From contig NZ_CP063779.1 in NCBI RefSeq assembly GCF_021596945.1, positions 1,649,592-1,713,591 on the forward strand: a stretch of 64,000 nucleotides of DNA, written 5' to 3'. Origin of the DNA: Mongoliitalea daihaiensis (GTDB lineage: Bacteria; Bacteroidota; Bacteroidia; Cytophagales; Cyclobacteriaceae). A model generated the notes under the pieces. That model was given only the letters and a program-made list of their open reading frames with translations, was not told the origin of the DNA and searched no databases. The translations under genes and the position numbers were made by a program. Below are positions 49,680 to 58,875 of the stretch, piece by piece. Positions within the stretch are counted from its first letter, which is position 1; every line of letters begins with the position of its first letter.

Positions 49680-51791
49680 ATGGCATTAATTAAAACAATC
49701 AGACAGAGAACAGGTCTTGCAATCGGTGTAATTGCAGTGGGTTTAATGTTTTTCATCGTGGGTGGTGATATCTTAAGTCCAAACTCCACGCTTTTAGGTG
49801 GGAGTGCAAATAAAGTAGGTGAGATTGCAGGTGAGAGTATTTCTTACGAAGAGTATGTGAGAAAAATCGAAGAAATCCGATTTACTTTCCAACAAAACAC
49901 TGGAAGAAACCCTTCCGAAAATGAGCTGTTTTCTATCAGGGAACAAGCTTGGCAGGCACTTATTGTAGATAAAGTATTTGATAAGCAATATGATGCTTTG
50001 GGTCTTACAGTTTCAGATGCTGAGCTTGTTGATATGGTTCAGGGGAAGAATATCATTGCTGAATTAAGACAGCAATTAGTAAATCCTACGACTGGTGAGT
50101 TTGATAGGGAGCAACTAATTTCTTTCTTACAATCGCTTGATCAGGCTGGTCCTGAACAGAGAGCTTTCTGGGCACAGCAGGAACAGCTATTTGCTAAGTC
50201 TAGATTACGATTAAAATACGATAATTTGTTGGCTACTTCCGAATACGCAACCAAAGCAGAAGGAAGAATGGAACACAAATTGGCCAATTCTTTAGCAGAT
50301 ATTGATCACTTATTTATTCCATTTTATGCGATTTCTGATACTTCGGTAAAAGTAAGTGACGCTGAGTTGAAATCTTATATTTCTAAGAATAAGGATAAAT
50401 TCAAGGTTTCAAATGCTGCTGATTTAGATTATGTAGCATTCGATATTTTACCAAGTAGCGAAGACTCATTGAATGTTATCAATGAAATTAGAGAATTAAC
50501 CGAGCAGCTTAGAACGAGTGCGATGGATTCTGTATTTGCTTTAAGAAATACAGAAGGTGCTGGAGGTTTTGTAACTTTAAGACCAGGAGATGACTTGCCA
50601 AGTACATTGACATCTAATGTAGGGTCTGTGGAAGTCGGTGAAACCTATGGTCCATTCTTAACCAACCGTTCCACGTATATTACCCATAAAGTTTCGGCTC
50701 AATACGATGGTACTCCTCGCATGAGAGCTAGGCATATCTTATTTAGTACGGAAGGTTTGTCTGAGGATGGAAAATCTGAGGTACGTACAAATGCTCAAAA
50801 TGTATTAAAAGAAATTCAGGATGGATTAGCTTTTGGTACTGCTGCAGCTCAATATGGTCAAGATGGTACTGCACAGAGAGGTGGAGATCTTGGTTGGTTT
50901 GCAAAGGAAGATTTCGTAGAGGAATTTGCGAATGTTACTTATGCTGTTCGAAACACAGGTTTGATACCGCGTCTTGTTGAAACTGAATATGGTTTCCATA
51001 TCATTGACGTAACTGATTTACCTAAATCAACACATTACAAAATTGCTACCATTGAATTGGAATTGGGTCCAAGTGACGCCACACGTAATGAGTCTTTCAG
51101 AAAAGCAGATATGTTTGCTGCTAACTCCTCCAATAGCAAAGCATTTGTTGAAAATGCTTCTAAGGAAGGGTATAGAGTGATTCAGGCCAACAATGTAGAT
51201 GCGTTTGCAAGAAACTTGAATAACTTACAAAATGCACGAGAAATTATCCGTTGGGCATTTAATGATGCTTCTATAGGCAAAGTTTCTACTGTATTCGAAT
51301 TAGATAATACTTACATCGTTGCTAGTTTGAGAGCAAAATATGATGAAGGAACTGCGAGTTTGGATCAAGTAAGAGCAGAAGTGTTGATGCAGGTAAGAAA
51401 TGAGAAGAAAGCTGAAATGATTGCTTCTAAATTAGCTGGTAAAACATCTTTAGAAGATATGCTTGCAGTATTCCCAGATGCAGGCTCTTTGGATAATACT
51501 CCTGATCTACGATTGAGTTCTTCCGTTTTACCTGGGGTAGGGTTTGCTCCCAAGGCTGTAGGTGCTGCATTTGGGTTGAAAACCTCAGGAGAAATCTCCA
51601 AGCCTATCCATGAGGATGTTGGTGTAATTGTGTTGAAATTAAATTCATTAACACCAGCGACTGAAATTGCAGATTTTACATCTTTTCAGCGTCAGTTAGC
51701 TCAAAATGCTTCTCAGAGAACGGCTTACATGATTATGATGGCATTGGAAGACTTGGCCAATGTTAAAGATTATAGATATAAGTTTTTCTAA
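49680..51791 (+). CDS. ppiD: PpiD-like periplasmic peptidyl-prolyl isomerase
   Basis: The 703-residue protein has an N-terminal membrane anchor (LAIGVIAVGLMFFIVGGDIL), a SurA_N-like chaperone domain (AGESISYEEYVRKIEEIR, about residues 45-250), a parvulin domain (MRARHILFSTEGLSEDGKSE ... YGQDGTAQRGGDLGWF, about 340-450) and a long C-terminal chaperone part. It assists folding of outer-membrane proteins at the periplasmic side of the inner membrane. The start MALIKTIRQRTGLAIGVI is typical of the family in Bacteroidota. A strong terminator follows 17 nt downstream. Confidence 0.9.
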   Translation: MALIKTIRQRTGLAIGVIAVGLMFFIVGGDILSPNSTLLGGSANKVGEIAGESISYEEYVRKIEEIRFTFQQNTGRNPSENELFSIREQAWQALIVDKVFDKQYDALGLTVSDAELVDMVQGKNIIAELRQQLVNPTTGEFDREQLISFLQSLDQAGPEQRAFWAQQEQLFAKSRLRLKYDNLLATSEYATKAEGRMEHKLANSLADIDHLFIPFYAISDTSVKVSDAELKSYISKNKDKFKVSNAADLDYVAFDILPSSEDSLNVINEIRELTEQLRTSAMDSVFALRNTEGAGGFVTLRPGDDLPSTLTSNVGSVEVGETYGPFLTNRSTYITHKVSAQYDGTPRMRARHILFSTEGLSEDGKSEVRTNAQNVLKEIQDGLAFGTAAAQYGQDGTAQRGGDLGWFAKEDFVEEFANVTYAVRNTGLIPRLVETEYGFHIIDVTDLPKSTHYKIATIELELGPSDATRNESFRKADMFAANSSNSKAFVENASKEGYRVIQANNVDAFARNLNNLQNAREIIRWAFNDASIGKVSTVFELDNTYIVASLRAKYDEGTASLDQVRAEVLMQVRNEKKAEMIASKLAGKTSLEDMLAVFPDAGSLDNTPDLRLSSSVLPGVGFAPKAVGAAFGLKTSGEISKPIHEDVGVIVLKLNSLTPATEIADFTSFQRQLAQNASQRTAYMIMMALEDLANVKDYRYKFF

Positions 51792-51808
51792 TTTAGCATC
51801 TACTTTGT

Positions 51809-51848
51809 AAAACCCCAAAGACCCAAGTCTTTGGGGTTTTTGTTTTTT
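51809..51848 (+). terminator. Terminator of ppiD
   Basis: A perfect 14-bp stem, AAAACCCCAAAGAC (51809-51822) with GTCTTTGGGGTTTT (51827-51840), has a 4-nt loop CCAA and is followed by TGTTTTTT. Confidence 0.95.
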
Positions 51849-51903
51849 ATGCTGATAAGCCTATTGAATTTTTTAGCTTCGTGACGATTTCCGTCTTTTC
51901 CAT

Positions 51904-51911
51904 TATATTTG
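51904..51911 (+). promoter_or_regulatory. -7 element TATATTTG for the hydroxyproline genes
   Basis: TATATTTG matches TAnnTTTG and ends 26 nt before the ATG at 51938. Confidence 0.5.
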
Positions 51912-51937
51912 GTTTTACTAAAAAAACAATACATTTT

Positions 51938-52828
51938 ATGATCTGGAAAGGTGTATTCCCAGCAGTAACGACCAAATTTCATCAGGATGGGAGTTTGGAC
52001 ATGAATATGTTTTTCAAAAATCTAGCCGCTCAATTAGAAGCAGGAGTTCATGGTATTATTCTCGGTGGGACCTTAGGGGAGTCATCTGTACTTTCCATGG
52101 ATGAAAAAATACTCTTGACTAAAGAGACAATTAATTATGTTGATGGTAAAGTTCCTGTGATATTGAACATAGCCGAAGGGGCTACAAGGGATGCCGTATT
52201 TTGGGCGGATAAGGCGAAAGAACTAGGGGCTTCTGGATTGATGTTGCTACCACCTATGCGTTATGCGGCTGATCATCGAGAAGTGGTGACTTATTTCAAA
52301 GCAGTGGCCAATAGCAGTGATTTGCCTATTATGATTTATAACAACCCTGTTGATTATAAGACTTTGGTGACAATTGCTATGTTTGAGGAATTGGCTGAGG
52401 TTAGCTCTATTCAAGCAGTCAAGGAATCTACACGGGATATATCCAATGTAACTCGTATGCGTAATCGATTTGGGGACAGGTTTAAGCTTCTCTGTGGGGT
52501 AGATACCTTGGCGATGGAGGAATTGGTCATGGGGGCAGACGGTTGGGTAGCAGGGTTGGTTTGTGCGTTCCCTAAAGAAACAGTGGCTATTTATAATTTA
52601 ATCCAAGAAGGTAAGTATGCTGAAGCCTTAGCGATTTATCGCTGGTTTTTGCCTTTATTGGAATTGGATATTCATCCCAAGCTAGTACAATACATCAAAC
52701 TTGCAGAACAAATGGCAGGCATCGGTACAGAATGGGTCCGTGCACCTCGGTTAACGCTTATAGGTGAAGAACGCATGCATGTGGAACATGTAGTGAAGAG
52801 GGGATTGGAAAATAGACCAGTTTTGTAG
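51938..52828 (+). CDS. DHDPS-family enzyme, probable 1-pyrroline-4-hydroxy-2-carboxylate deaminase
   Basis: The ATG at 51938 is chosen because MIWKGVFPAVTTKF is a typical family start. The 296-residue TIM barrel has GGTLGESSVLSMDEK (substrate loop), the Tyr in MIYNNPVDY (about residue 138) and the Schiff-base Lys in QAVKESTRD (about residue 166). With a 2,5-dioxovalerate dehydrogenase and a 4-hydroxyproline epimerase downstream, it most likely makes 2,5-dioxovalerate from 1-pyrroline-4-hydroxy-2-carboxylate. Dihydrodipicolinate synthase proper is less likely from context. Confidence 0.82.
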   Translation: MIWKGVFPAVTTKFHQDGSLDMNMFFKNLAAQLEAGVHGIILGGTLGESSVLSMDEKILLTKETINYVDGKVPVILNIAEGATRDAVFWADKAKELGASGLMLLPPMRYAADHREVVTYFKAVANSSDLPIMIYNNPVDYKTLVTIAMFEELAEVSSIQAVKESTRDISNVTRMRNRFGDRFKLLCGVDTLAMEELVMGADGWVAGLVCAFPKETVAIYNLIQEGKYAEALAIYRWFLPLLELDIHPKLVQYIKLAEQMAGIGTEWVRAPRLTLIGEERMHVEHVVKRGLENRPVL

Positions 52829-52835
52829 AGGAGAG

Positions 52836-53050
52836 AAGCGAGATTCGAGAGTTTAGACTCGAGACAAGTCAAGAATCAAGAATCAAGAGTCAAGAATCAA
52901 GACAAAGAAAAAAAAGTGAATAAGAGAAATCAGAAACTTTTCCAAAGTTTAGAACTTTGGAAAAGTCGACACTGCTAACTGCCAACTGTTCACTTTCAAC
53001 TGTTCATTGTTCACTGCTCACTGTTCACTGCCAACTGTTCATTGTTCACT
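52836..53050. repeat. Composite intergenic repeat region
   Basis: In order it contains an inverted copy of the 5292-type repeat (52838-52863), a run of near-heptamers (tcaagaatcaagaatcaag, to about 52902), a perfect 14-bp inverted repeat ACTTTTCCAAAGTT / AACTTTGGAAAAGT (52936-52949, 52953-52966), and a run of gttcactgccaactgttca units (about 52970-53050). It interrupts the hydroxyproline cluster. No gene is seen. Confidence 0.8.
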
Positions 53051-53104
53051 TGCTTCGCTCAGCCATCATTAACTCAATCAACCAATCACTAATAACCTGT
53101 ACTT

Positions 53105-54553
53105 ATGACCAACTTCGAAAGCATCTTTAACACTTCTCAGCAAGCTTATTTACAGTACAAACACTTAGATTTCCAAAAAAGAGCTGAATTTTTAGAATCG
53201 ATAGCGAAGGGTTTAGAGGTTAGGCGAGTAGAGATTGTTCCCATTGCTTGTCAAGAATCAAATTTACCTGAAGGTAGAATTACCGGCGAATTGGGTAGAA
53301 CGGTGGGACAAATTCGCTTATTTGCCAACTTGCTCAAGGAAGGTGCTTGGGTTGAAGCGGTTATTGATCATGGAGATCCTGATCGTACTCCCGTTCCTAA
53401 ACCTGATATTCGACGAATGTTGACTGCCTTGGGTCCAGTAGTTGTATTTGGAGCTAGTAATTTTCCTTTAGCATTTTCTACGGCTGGAGGGGATACTATT
53501 TCGGCTTTGGCCGCTGGTTGTTCGGTGGTTTACAAGGGACACCCTGCTCATCCACAAACATCTCTACTTGTTGCAGAAATTATCCAAGAAGCCATTCGGG
53601 TCAGTGTGATGCCTACGGGGGTTTTTATCCACGTGGAAGGAGGTATTGCAGAAGGTCAAGCCTTGGTCGTACACCCTTTGACGAAGGCAGTAGCATTCAC
53701 AGGGTCCTTTTCAGGGGGTAAGGCTATTTATGACGCTGCCCAACAACGTGAGGAACCTATTCCAGTCTTTGCTGAAATGGGTTCTGTAAATCCCATTTTT
53801 GTGTTTGAACAAAAGCTTCAACAGGAACTTAGCGTACTTGCCAAACAGTTTGCATCGTCTTTGACTTTAGGCGCAGGGCAGTTTTGTACCAACCCGGGTT
53901 TGATTTTTGTGCCATCTATACATGCTGCCTCTTTTGGTGGTGCGATTCAGCAGGAGCTGGAGAAAGTCGCGCCGGCATCCATGCTGCATGAAGGGATCGC
54001 ATCTGCTTACTATCATTCTCTGGGTCAGCTATCCAAGCAGGAGGTGCTTCAATGGCTTCAGGTAGCTACGCAACAGGATATGATAAAAGCTTATCCTTCA
54101 TTTGCTCAGGTTCATGTGAAAGACTGGTTAAAAAACTCCTTGTTTCAGCAAGAGGTATTTGGTTGTTTTGCCATGATGGTGGTCTATGAATCGATGGATG
54201 ATATTAATGAGGTAGCCAAACATTTACATGGGCAGCTGACGATTAGCATTTGGGCTGGAGAAGAGGAGTTGAACTTACATCCATCCATTGTTCAGCTCTT
54301 GACTGAAAAATGTGGGCGCTTGTTGTTTAAAGGTGTGCCAACTGGCGTGGAAGTGGGGTATGCTATGCAGCATGGAGGACCCTTTCCAGCCACAACAGAT
54401 AGCCGTTCTACCTCAGTGGGAGCATTCGCTATCAAACGGTTTGCACGACCTTTAGCTTATCAGGATATGCCTGTACAGCTTCTTCCTTTAGCCTTAAGAG
54501 ATGAAAATCCTTTAGGTATTTGGAGGATGGTTGATGGGGTGTTTGGAAAATAA
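53105..54553 (+). CDS. 2,5-dioxovalerate (alpha-ketoglutarate semialdehyde) dehydrogenase
   Basis: The 482-residue aldehyde dehydrogenase has the catalytic Cys in GAGQFCTNPGLIFVP (about residue 262), the general-base Glu in VFAEMGSVNPIF, and the Asn of GASNFPLAFST. The AEMGSVNP and QFCTNPG variants are those of NADP-dependent ketoglutarate semialdehyde dehydrogenases. It would oxidise 2,5-dioxovalerate to 2-oxoglutarate, the last step of hydroxyproline breakdown. It lies 11 nt before the epimerase gene and 276 nt after the DHDPS-family gene. Confidence 0.88.
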   Translation: MTNFESIFNTSQQAYLQYKHLDFQKRAEFLESIAKGLEVRRVEIVPIACQESNLPEGRITGELGRTVGQIRLFANLLKEGAWVEAVIDHGDPDRTPVPKPDIRRMLTALGPVVVFGASNFPLAFSTAGGDTISALAAGCSVVYKGHPAHPQTSLLVAEIIQEAIRVSVMPTGVFIHVEGGIAEGQALVVHPLTKAVAFTGSFSGGKAIYDAAQQREEPIPVFAEMGSVNPIFVFEQKLQQELSVLAKQFASSLTLGAGQFCTNPGLIFVPSIHAASFGGAIQQELEKVAPASMLHEGIASAYYHSLGQLSKQEVLQWLQVATQQDMIKAYPSFAQVHVKDWLKNSLFQQEVFGCFAMMVVYESMDDINEVAKHLHGQLTISIWAGEEELNLHPSIVQLLTEKCGRLLFKGVPTGVEVGYAMQHGGPFPATTDSRSTSVGAFAIKRFARPLAYQDMPVQLLPLALRDENPLGIWRMVDGVFGK

Positions 54554-54563
54554 AGCGAATATT

Positions 54564-55562
54564 ATGAGAAAAACATTTCAGTGCATCGATGCCCATACAT
54601 GTGGAAATCCTGTAAGAGTGGTCACAGGCGGGGTTCCGTTCTTAGAAGGGAATTCCATGTTAGAAAAACGCCAGTATTTTTTAGAAAATCTAGATTGGAT
54701 ACGTACGGGCTTGATGTTTGAACCACGCGGTCATGATATGATGTCAGGTTCTATGTTATTTCCTCCACATGACCCTTCCAATGATTTTGCTGTGCTTTTT
54801 ATTGAAACATCCGGCTGCTTGCCTATGTGTGGGCATGGGACAATCGGTACAATTACTGTAGCGATTGAAGAGGGGTTGATTCAGCCCAAAACTCCTGGTA
54901 TGCTCCGTATGGAGGCCCCTGCTGGGTTGGTGTTGATTACGTATCAGCAAAAGGGGAAGAAGGTCACATCCGTCAAGTTGACCAATGTCAAGAGTTTTCT
55001 AGCCGCAGAGGGTTTGGAGATAGAAATCGAAGAACTAGGGAAACTGTCTGTAGACGTTGCCTATGGGGGTAATTTTTATTGCATTGTAGATCCTCAGGAA
55101 AATTTCCTAGGTTTGGAACATTTCAAAGCGGAGCAACTGATTTCTATAGCTCGCAGTCTTCGTCAAGCGATGAATGCCCGATATGAATTTATTCATCCCG
55201 AACATCCACAGATTCAGGGGCTCTCACATGTTTTATGGACAGGTAAAACCATAGACGTACATAGTACAGCAAGAAATGCAGTCTTCTATGGAGAAAAGGC
55301 TATCGACAGATCACCCTGCGGAACAGGGACCTCTGCCCGTATGGCACAGTGGTATGCAAAAGGATGGTTAAAACAAGGGGATAATTTTATTCACGAAAGC
55401 TTTATTGGGTCCAAGTTTACGGGTAGGATTGAAGAAGTGACTGAAATTGACGGTAAACCTGCTATAGTACCTAGCATCGAAGGATGGGCCAATATTTATG
55501 GCTACAATACGATTATTTTAGATGATGACGACCCTTATGTACATGGTTTCCAGGTCATATGA
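54564..55562 (+). CDS. 4-hydroxyproline 2-epimerase
   Basis: The ATG at 54564, 11 nt after the upstream stop, starts MRKTFQCIDAHTCGNPVRVV, typical of the proline racemase family. Both catalytic cysteines are present: MCGHGTIGT (about residue 89) and DRSPCGTGTSARMA (about residue 253). The Cys/Cys pair argues for an epimerase, not the dehydratase branch, which has Thr in the second place. It converts trans-4-hydroxy-L-proline to cis-4-hydroxy-D-proline. With its neighbours it makes a nearly full catabolic route; only the D-hydroxyproline oxidase is missing locally. Confidence 0.9.
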   Translation: MRKTFQCIDAHTCGNPVRVVTGGVPFLEGNSMLEKRQYFLENLDWIRTGLMFEPRGHDMMSGSMLFPPHDPSNDFAVLFIETSGCLPMCGHGTIGTITVAIEEGLIQPKTPGMLRMEAPAGLVLITYQQKGKKVTSVKLTNVKSFLAAEGLEIEIEELGKLSVDVAYGGNFYCIVDPQENFLGLEHFKAEQLISIARSLRQAMNARYEFIHPEHPQIQGLSHVLWTGKTIDVHSTARNAVFYGEKAIDRSPCGTGTSARMAQWYAKGWLKQGDNFIHESFIGSKFTGRIEEVTEIDGKPAIVPSIEGWANIYGYNTIILDDDDPYVHGFQVI

Positions 55563-55649
55563 CGCATGGACGGCGGCTTTGGAAAACCATGCTTCATTGT
55601 TCTCTTTACTTAGTTTTTAAAGTAATTTCTTTGTTGTAAATTGCCAAGA

Positions 55650-56957
55650 ATGACCAGTATAAAGCAGGAGGCCGGAAATCTTCGAATTTTCCAAGTACAG
55701 AAAAAATTGATTATAAAATTGGCTTTTTTTAGTGCAGTTTTGGTCCTTGCATTTGGTTTTTTCAATCTTTTAATTGGCAATATTGTTCCTGCAGTTGTTT
55801 TTTTCTCTTTTTTACCCTTGTTTATTTGGTCTTATTACCTGCTCAAACAAGATAAAAATACTTTTTCAGTAGTAAATGGATTGATTGTGATGAATTTATC
55901 AATATTGATCCTTAATTTTTTCACTAATGGAGGATATACAGGGCCGACTAATTATGGTTTTTTTATCATGACTTTTGTATTGACACTTGTTTTTTCTGGG
56001 TGGTTAAAATACGCTTGGTTAGCAGTTCTATTGCTTACCCATTTTGTGATCATGTATTTGGATATATTTGATTTGAAAGAGGTGACCAATGGATATGATG
56101 ATGCTACAAGCTTATTCATTGATCACATTGGAGCCTTTTGGGGATGTGCTATTTTTGTTTTTGTGATGAACGATTTGTTCACTAGAAATTATGTGCAGCA
56201 AAGTATTTTATTAGAGAATGCCTCCTTGGAATTGGATAGCAAAATGACGGTATTGGAGGAAGTAAATCTTGGGAAAAGTAAACTCTTGGGTATTCTTGCG
56301 CACGATTTGAGAGGGCCTATAAAGTCAACAGGGCAAATAATTGAGTTGGTTAAAAACAATGCGTTAAATCAGCAGGAGCAAGAATTAATCTTTCAAAAAC
56401 TCGAGCAGCAATATAAAGAAATAGATCAAACGCTCAATGCTACATTAGAGTTTGTATTGGCAGAACTTGGTTCTGATAAGTCCCATAAAACTATTGATGC
56501 AAGTAGTCCTGTTTTTCTGATAGAGTCACTTGTAAGTGCTTTTTCAGTCAGGTTAACTGAAAAAAATATCGAAGTAAAAGTTTCCACAGAGGGGATTGAC
56601 TCCTCAGAGGAACTTATCTTAGAAATGAATGAATTGGAAGTTATTATCCGAAACCTATTAGATAATTCAATCAAATACAGCCCTGTAGCAGGTAAGATTT
56701 TTATCAGGCTTATAAAGACAAATCAAACCATTCGATGGGAAATACAAGATCAAGGGAACGGTATGGATGCAGAAACAGGCAGTAAGCTTTTTCAATTTAA
56801 AGTAGTGTCTATGGCTGGTACTAGTGATGAAAAAGGCGTAGGACTTGGCATGTACTTATGTAAGTCCCTTGCTGATAAGATCGGAGCTAAATTAAGTTTT
56901 ACTTCAGCACCAGGCAAGGGTACCACATTTGTTTTGGAAAAACCTTTAATCCAGTAG
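55650..56957 (+). CDS. Orphan sensor histidine kinase
   Basis: The ATG at 55650 gives 435 residues. The N-terminal half holds about six membrane helices (LAFFSAVLVLAFGFFNLLIG to FWGCAIFVFVMNDLF, residues 25-180). A short coiled coil precedes the HisKA-type segment with phospho-acceptor His in ILAHDLRGPIKST (about residue 216). The ATPase domain has an N box (IIRNLLDNSIKYSP), G1 (WEIQDQGNGMD) and G2 (GVGLGMYLCKSLA). No response regulator is adjacent. The signal is unknown; sensing within the membrane is plausible as there is no large extracellular domain. It is convergent with and overlaps batA by 12 nt. Confidence 0.88.
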   Translation: MTSIKQEAGNLRIFQVQKKLIIKLAFFSAVLVLAFGFFNLLIGNIVPAVVFFSFLPLFIWSYYLLKQDKNTFSVVNGLIVMNLSILILNFFTNGGYTGPTNYGFFIMTFVLTLVFSGWLKYAWLAVLLLTHFVIMYLDIFDLKEVTNGYDDATSLFIDHIGAFWGCAIFVFVMNDLFTRNYVQQSILLENASLELDSKMTVLEEVNLGKSKLLGILAHDLRGPIKSTGQIIELVKNNALNQQEQELIFQKLEQQYKEIDQTLNATLEFVLAELGSDKSHKTIDASSPVFLIESLVSAFSVRLTEKNIEVKVSTEGIDSSEELILEMNELEVIIRNLLDNSIKYSPVAGKIFIRLIKTNQTIRWEIQDQGNGMDAETGSKLFQFKVVSMAGTSDEKGVGLGMYLCKSLADKIGAKLSFTSAPGKGTTFVLEKPLIQ

Positions 56958-57992
56958 AAAATTATTGACAAATGTACTTTTTAATCCTAACCAGATCAAA
57001 AACAATACAATTCCCCAAAACAGGTAAACCCTGTAATAATCGACAGTTTCTTTGTATCGGGATTCGATAATTTCTGCTTTTTCCAAGCTATCGATTCTAT
57101 CGAAAATCTGCTCCAAGGCATCCCCATCAGATGCACGGAAAAACTCACCGCCCCCGATTCTTGCGATATCACGAAGCGTAGTTTCATCCAAGTAGCTTTC
57201 AATCATATTAGGTCTTCCAAAAAAATCTACGCCGTAAGGAACCATTCCGTCTTTTCCAACAGCAATAGTGTAGATCCTGATATCGAGTGCAGCTGCGAGT
57301 TGTGCGGCGAACACAGGGTCTACATTTCCGGCGTTATTTTCACCATCGGATAATAAAATCATGACTTTAGAAGTAGACTCTGTTTCCCGCATACGGTTAG
57401 TACCTGCTGCTAAAGCTGACCCAATAGCTGTGCCCTTTGCATCCATCATGTTGAAAGATATATCTTTGATAAGGTCAGTTAATAGTTTGTAATCGGTGGT
57501 TAATGGAGCAAGCGAATAAGCTTCTCCAGAAAAAATCACCATACCGATTCTATCTCCGAATCTACCGTTGATAAAATCAATCGCAGTCTCTTTAGCTGCT
57601 TCTAACCGATTGGGTCTAAAATCCTGTAAATCCATGGACTCTGAAATATCCAATACAAGCATAATATCGATACCCTCTGTATATTGCTCTACCCGTTCAT
57701 TGGTCTTTTGAGGGCGAGCCAATGCTACTATGATTAACCATAGCCCCATTAGGAAGAATATTCCAGGAATCAGGCGTAGATAGGTCCAAGGGTTATTTTG
57801 GGAGACTGAACCCGGTAAAGAGAGCTCTAATACAGGATTTTTTAAGAATTTAATAAACTTACGAAGCAAAAGCAATAAGGGTACTGCCCATAATAAATGA
57901 AGCGCCCAAAGATTTTCCCATTCAAACCCCCGAAAGGTATCGGGCATAAACCAAAATGTCTGAAAAAAGTCAGCTACATTAGTTGCGTTCAT
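56946..57992 (-). CDS. batA: BatA-type von Willebrand factor A protein
   Basis: The 348-residue protein has N-terminal helices (LWALHLLWAVPLLLLLRKF; LIPGIFFLMGLWLIIVALA), a VWA domain with the MIDAS motif DISESMD (about residue 115) and a final helix (YLFWGIVLFLIWLGLK). FSGEAYSLAPLTTDY and LLSDGENNAGNVDP are typical of BatA. It overlaps the BatD-like gene by 14 nt. Bat proteins are tied to aerotolerance and stress in Bacteroides and usually act with a MoxR ATPase, which is absent here. Confidence 0.88.
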   Translation of the reverse strand: MNATNVADFFQTFWFMPDTFRGFEWENLWALHLLWAVPLLLLLRKFIKFLKNPVLELSLPGSVSQNNPWTYLRLIPGIFFLMGLWLIIVALARPQKTNERVEQYTEGIDIMLVLDISESMDLQDFRPNRLEAAKETAIDFINGRFGDRIGMVIFSGEAYSLAPLTTDYKLLTDLIKDISFNMMDAKGTAIGSALAAGTNRMRETESTSKVMILLSDGENNAGNVDPVFAAQLAAALDIRIYTIAVGKDGMVPYGVDFFGRPNMIESYLDETTLRDIARIGGGEFFRASDGDALEQIFDRIDSLEKAEIIESRYKETVDYYRVYLFWGIVLFLIWLGLKSTFVNNFLLD

Positions 57993-58875
57993 CCGAGGTG
58001 GTAATTTTTTGTTGGTAAGAATGAGTACAGATATTCAATAAATTAGTGCAAGCCTGTGGGAGATCACCTCCTTGTTTTCCTGCATAAATGATCAATTCAA
58101 TTGCACGGAAATCTTTAATAATCTCTTTGTTTTCTAGAAAATCAGCAATTTCTGTAGTTGTCCAGTCTCGGAAAGGCTTTTGATTTAAATGCTCCATGTA
58201 GGCTTTCCATAAGCCCAAGAGTGCATCTGCTTGTTCCATACTAGGCTGTGTTGCAAAAGCTGTTTGCGCCTCCTCCCAATCTTTGGCAAATCGCTTGTAT
58301 CTCCTCTTTTCCAGCCATAGCTGCCAGCGGTACATGAGTTGTTTGCCAAAAAAGAAAACAAGTACAGCTGCCATTATTGCTGAACCAATCAAAATGCCTA
58401 GTAGTAAGGGATAATTGAAATCTTTGGTTATCGGTTGATAAACATTGTTTGGTTGGAAGATAGGTTCTTGCGGAATTTCGGCAATAGTGAGCTGTAGATT
58501 GATCGAAGCCTCTTCTGGGTAATAGGTTAGACTGTCATATTTAAGAATTTCATACACAGGTACGGCTAACTTTACTTGAGGATCCAAAGAAAAATTGGAT
58601 ACAAAAAAAATAGCAGAGTCCAAGGTGATTCCCTCATCCGTGGAAGAAATGAATGATTTCTTTTCCAATAGCACAAAAGGACTAAAATCAAAAGTGCTAT
58701 CGGCAAAGACGATGTTTTTTTCTTTGGGATAAGATACCCTGAGTACATAGGCTACACGTTCGCCCAATTTGGCCGAATCTTGCATAAAGTACCCTTCTAC
58801 TTTCAATACCTGCGCGTGGAGGGCACCACTGAGTAAGCAAGAAATTAATACTATAATCGGAATATGTTTAGCCAC
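57979..58875 (-). CDS. BatD-like membrane protein of the Bat cluster
   Basis: The 298-residue protein has a signal peptide (IIVLISCLLSGALHAQ), an extracytoplasmic beta domain (VEGYFMQDSAKLGERVAYVL), one membrane helix at about residues 150-172 (LLLGILIGSAIMAAVLVFFF) and a cytoplasmic helical domain. It overlaps the DUF58 gene upstream by 8 nt and batA downstream by 14 nt. The place in the cluster is that of a DUF4381/BatD-type partner. The exact family name is not certain; the operon context is. Confidence 0.75.
   Translation of the reverse strand: MAKHIPIIVLISCLLSGALHAQVLKVEGYFMQDSAKLGERVAYVLRVSYPKEKNIVFADSTFDFSPFVLLEKKSFISSTDEGITLDSAIFFVSNFSLDPQVKLAVPVYEILKYDSLTYYPEEASINLQLTIAEIPQEPIFQPNNVYQPITKDFNYPLLLGILIGSAIMAAVLVFFFGKQLMYRWQLWLEKRRYKRFAKDWEEAQTAFATQPSMEQADALLGLWKAYMEHLNQKPFRDWTTTEIADFLENKEIIKDFRAIELIIYAGKQGGDLPQACTNLLNICTHSYQQKITTSDERN

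Noticed and set aside
52829-53104. Repeat block considered as a mobile element
   Set aside because: No transposase frame, no terminal inverted repeats bounding the whole block and no target duplication seen.
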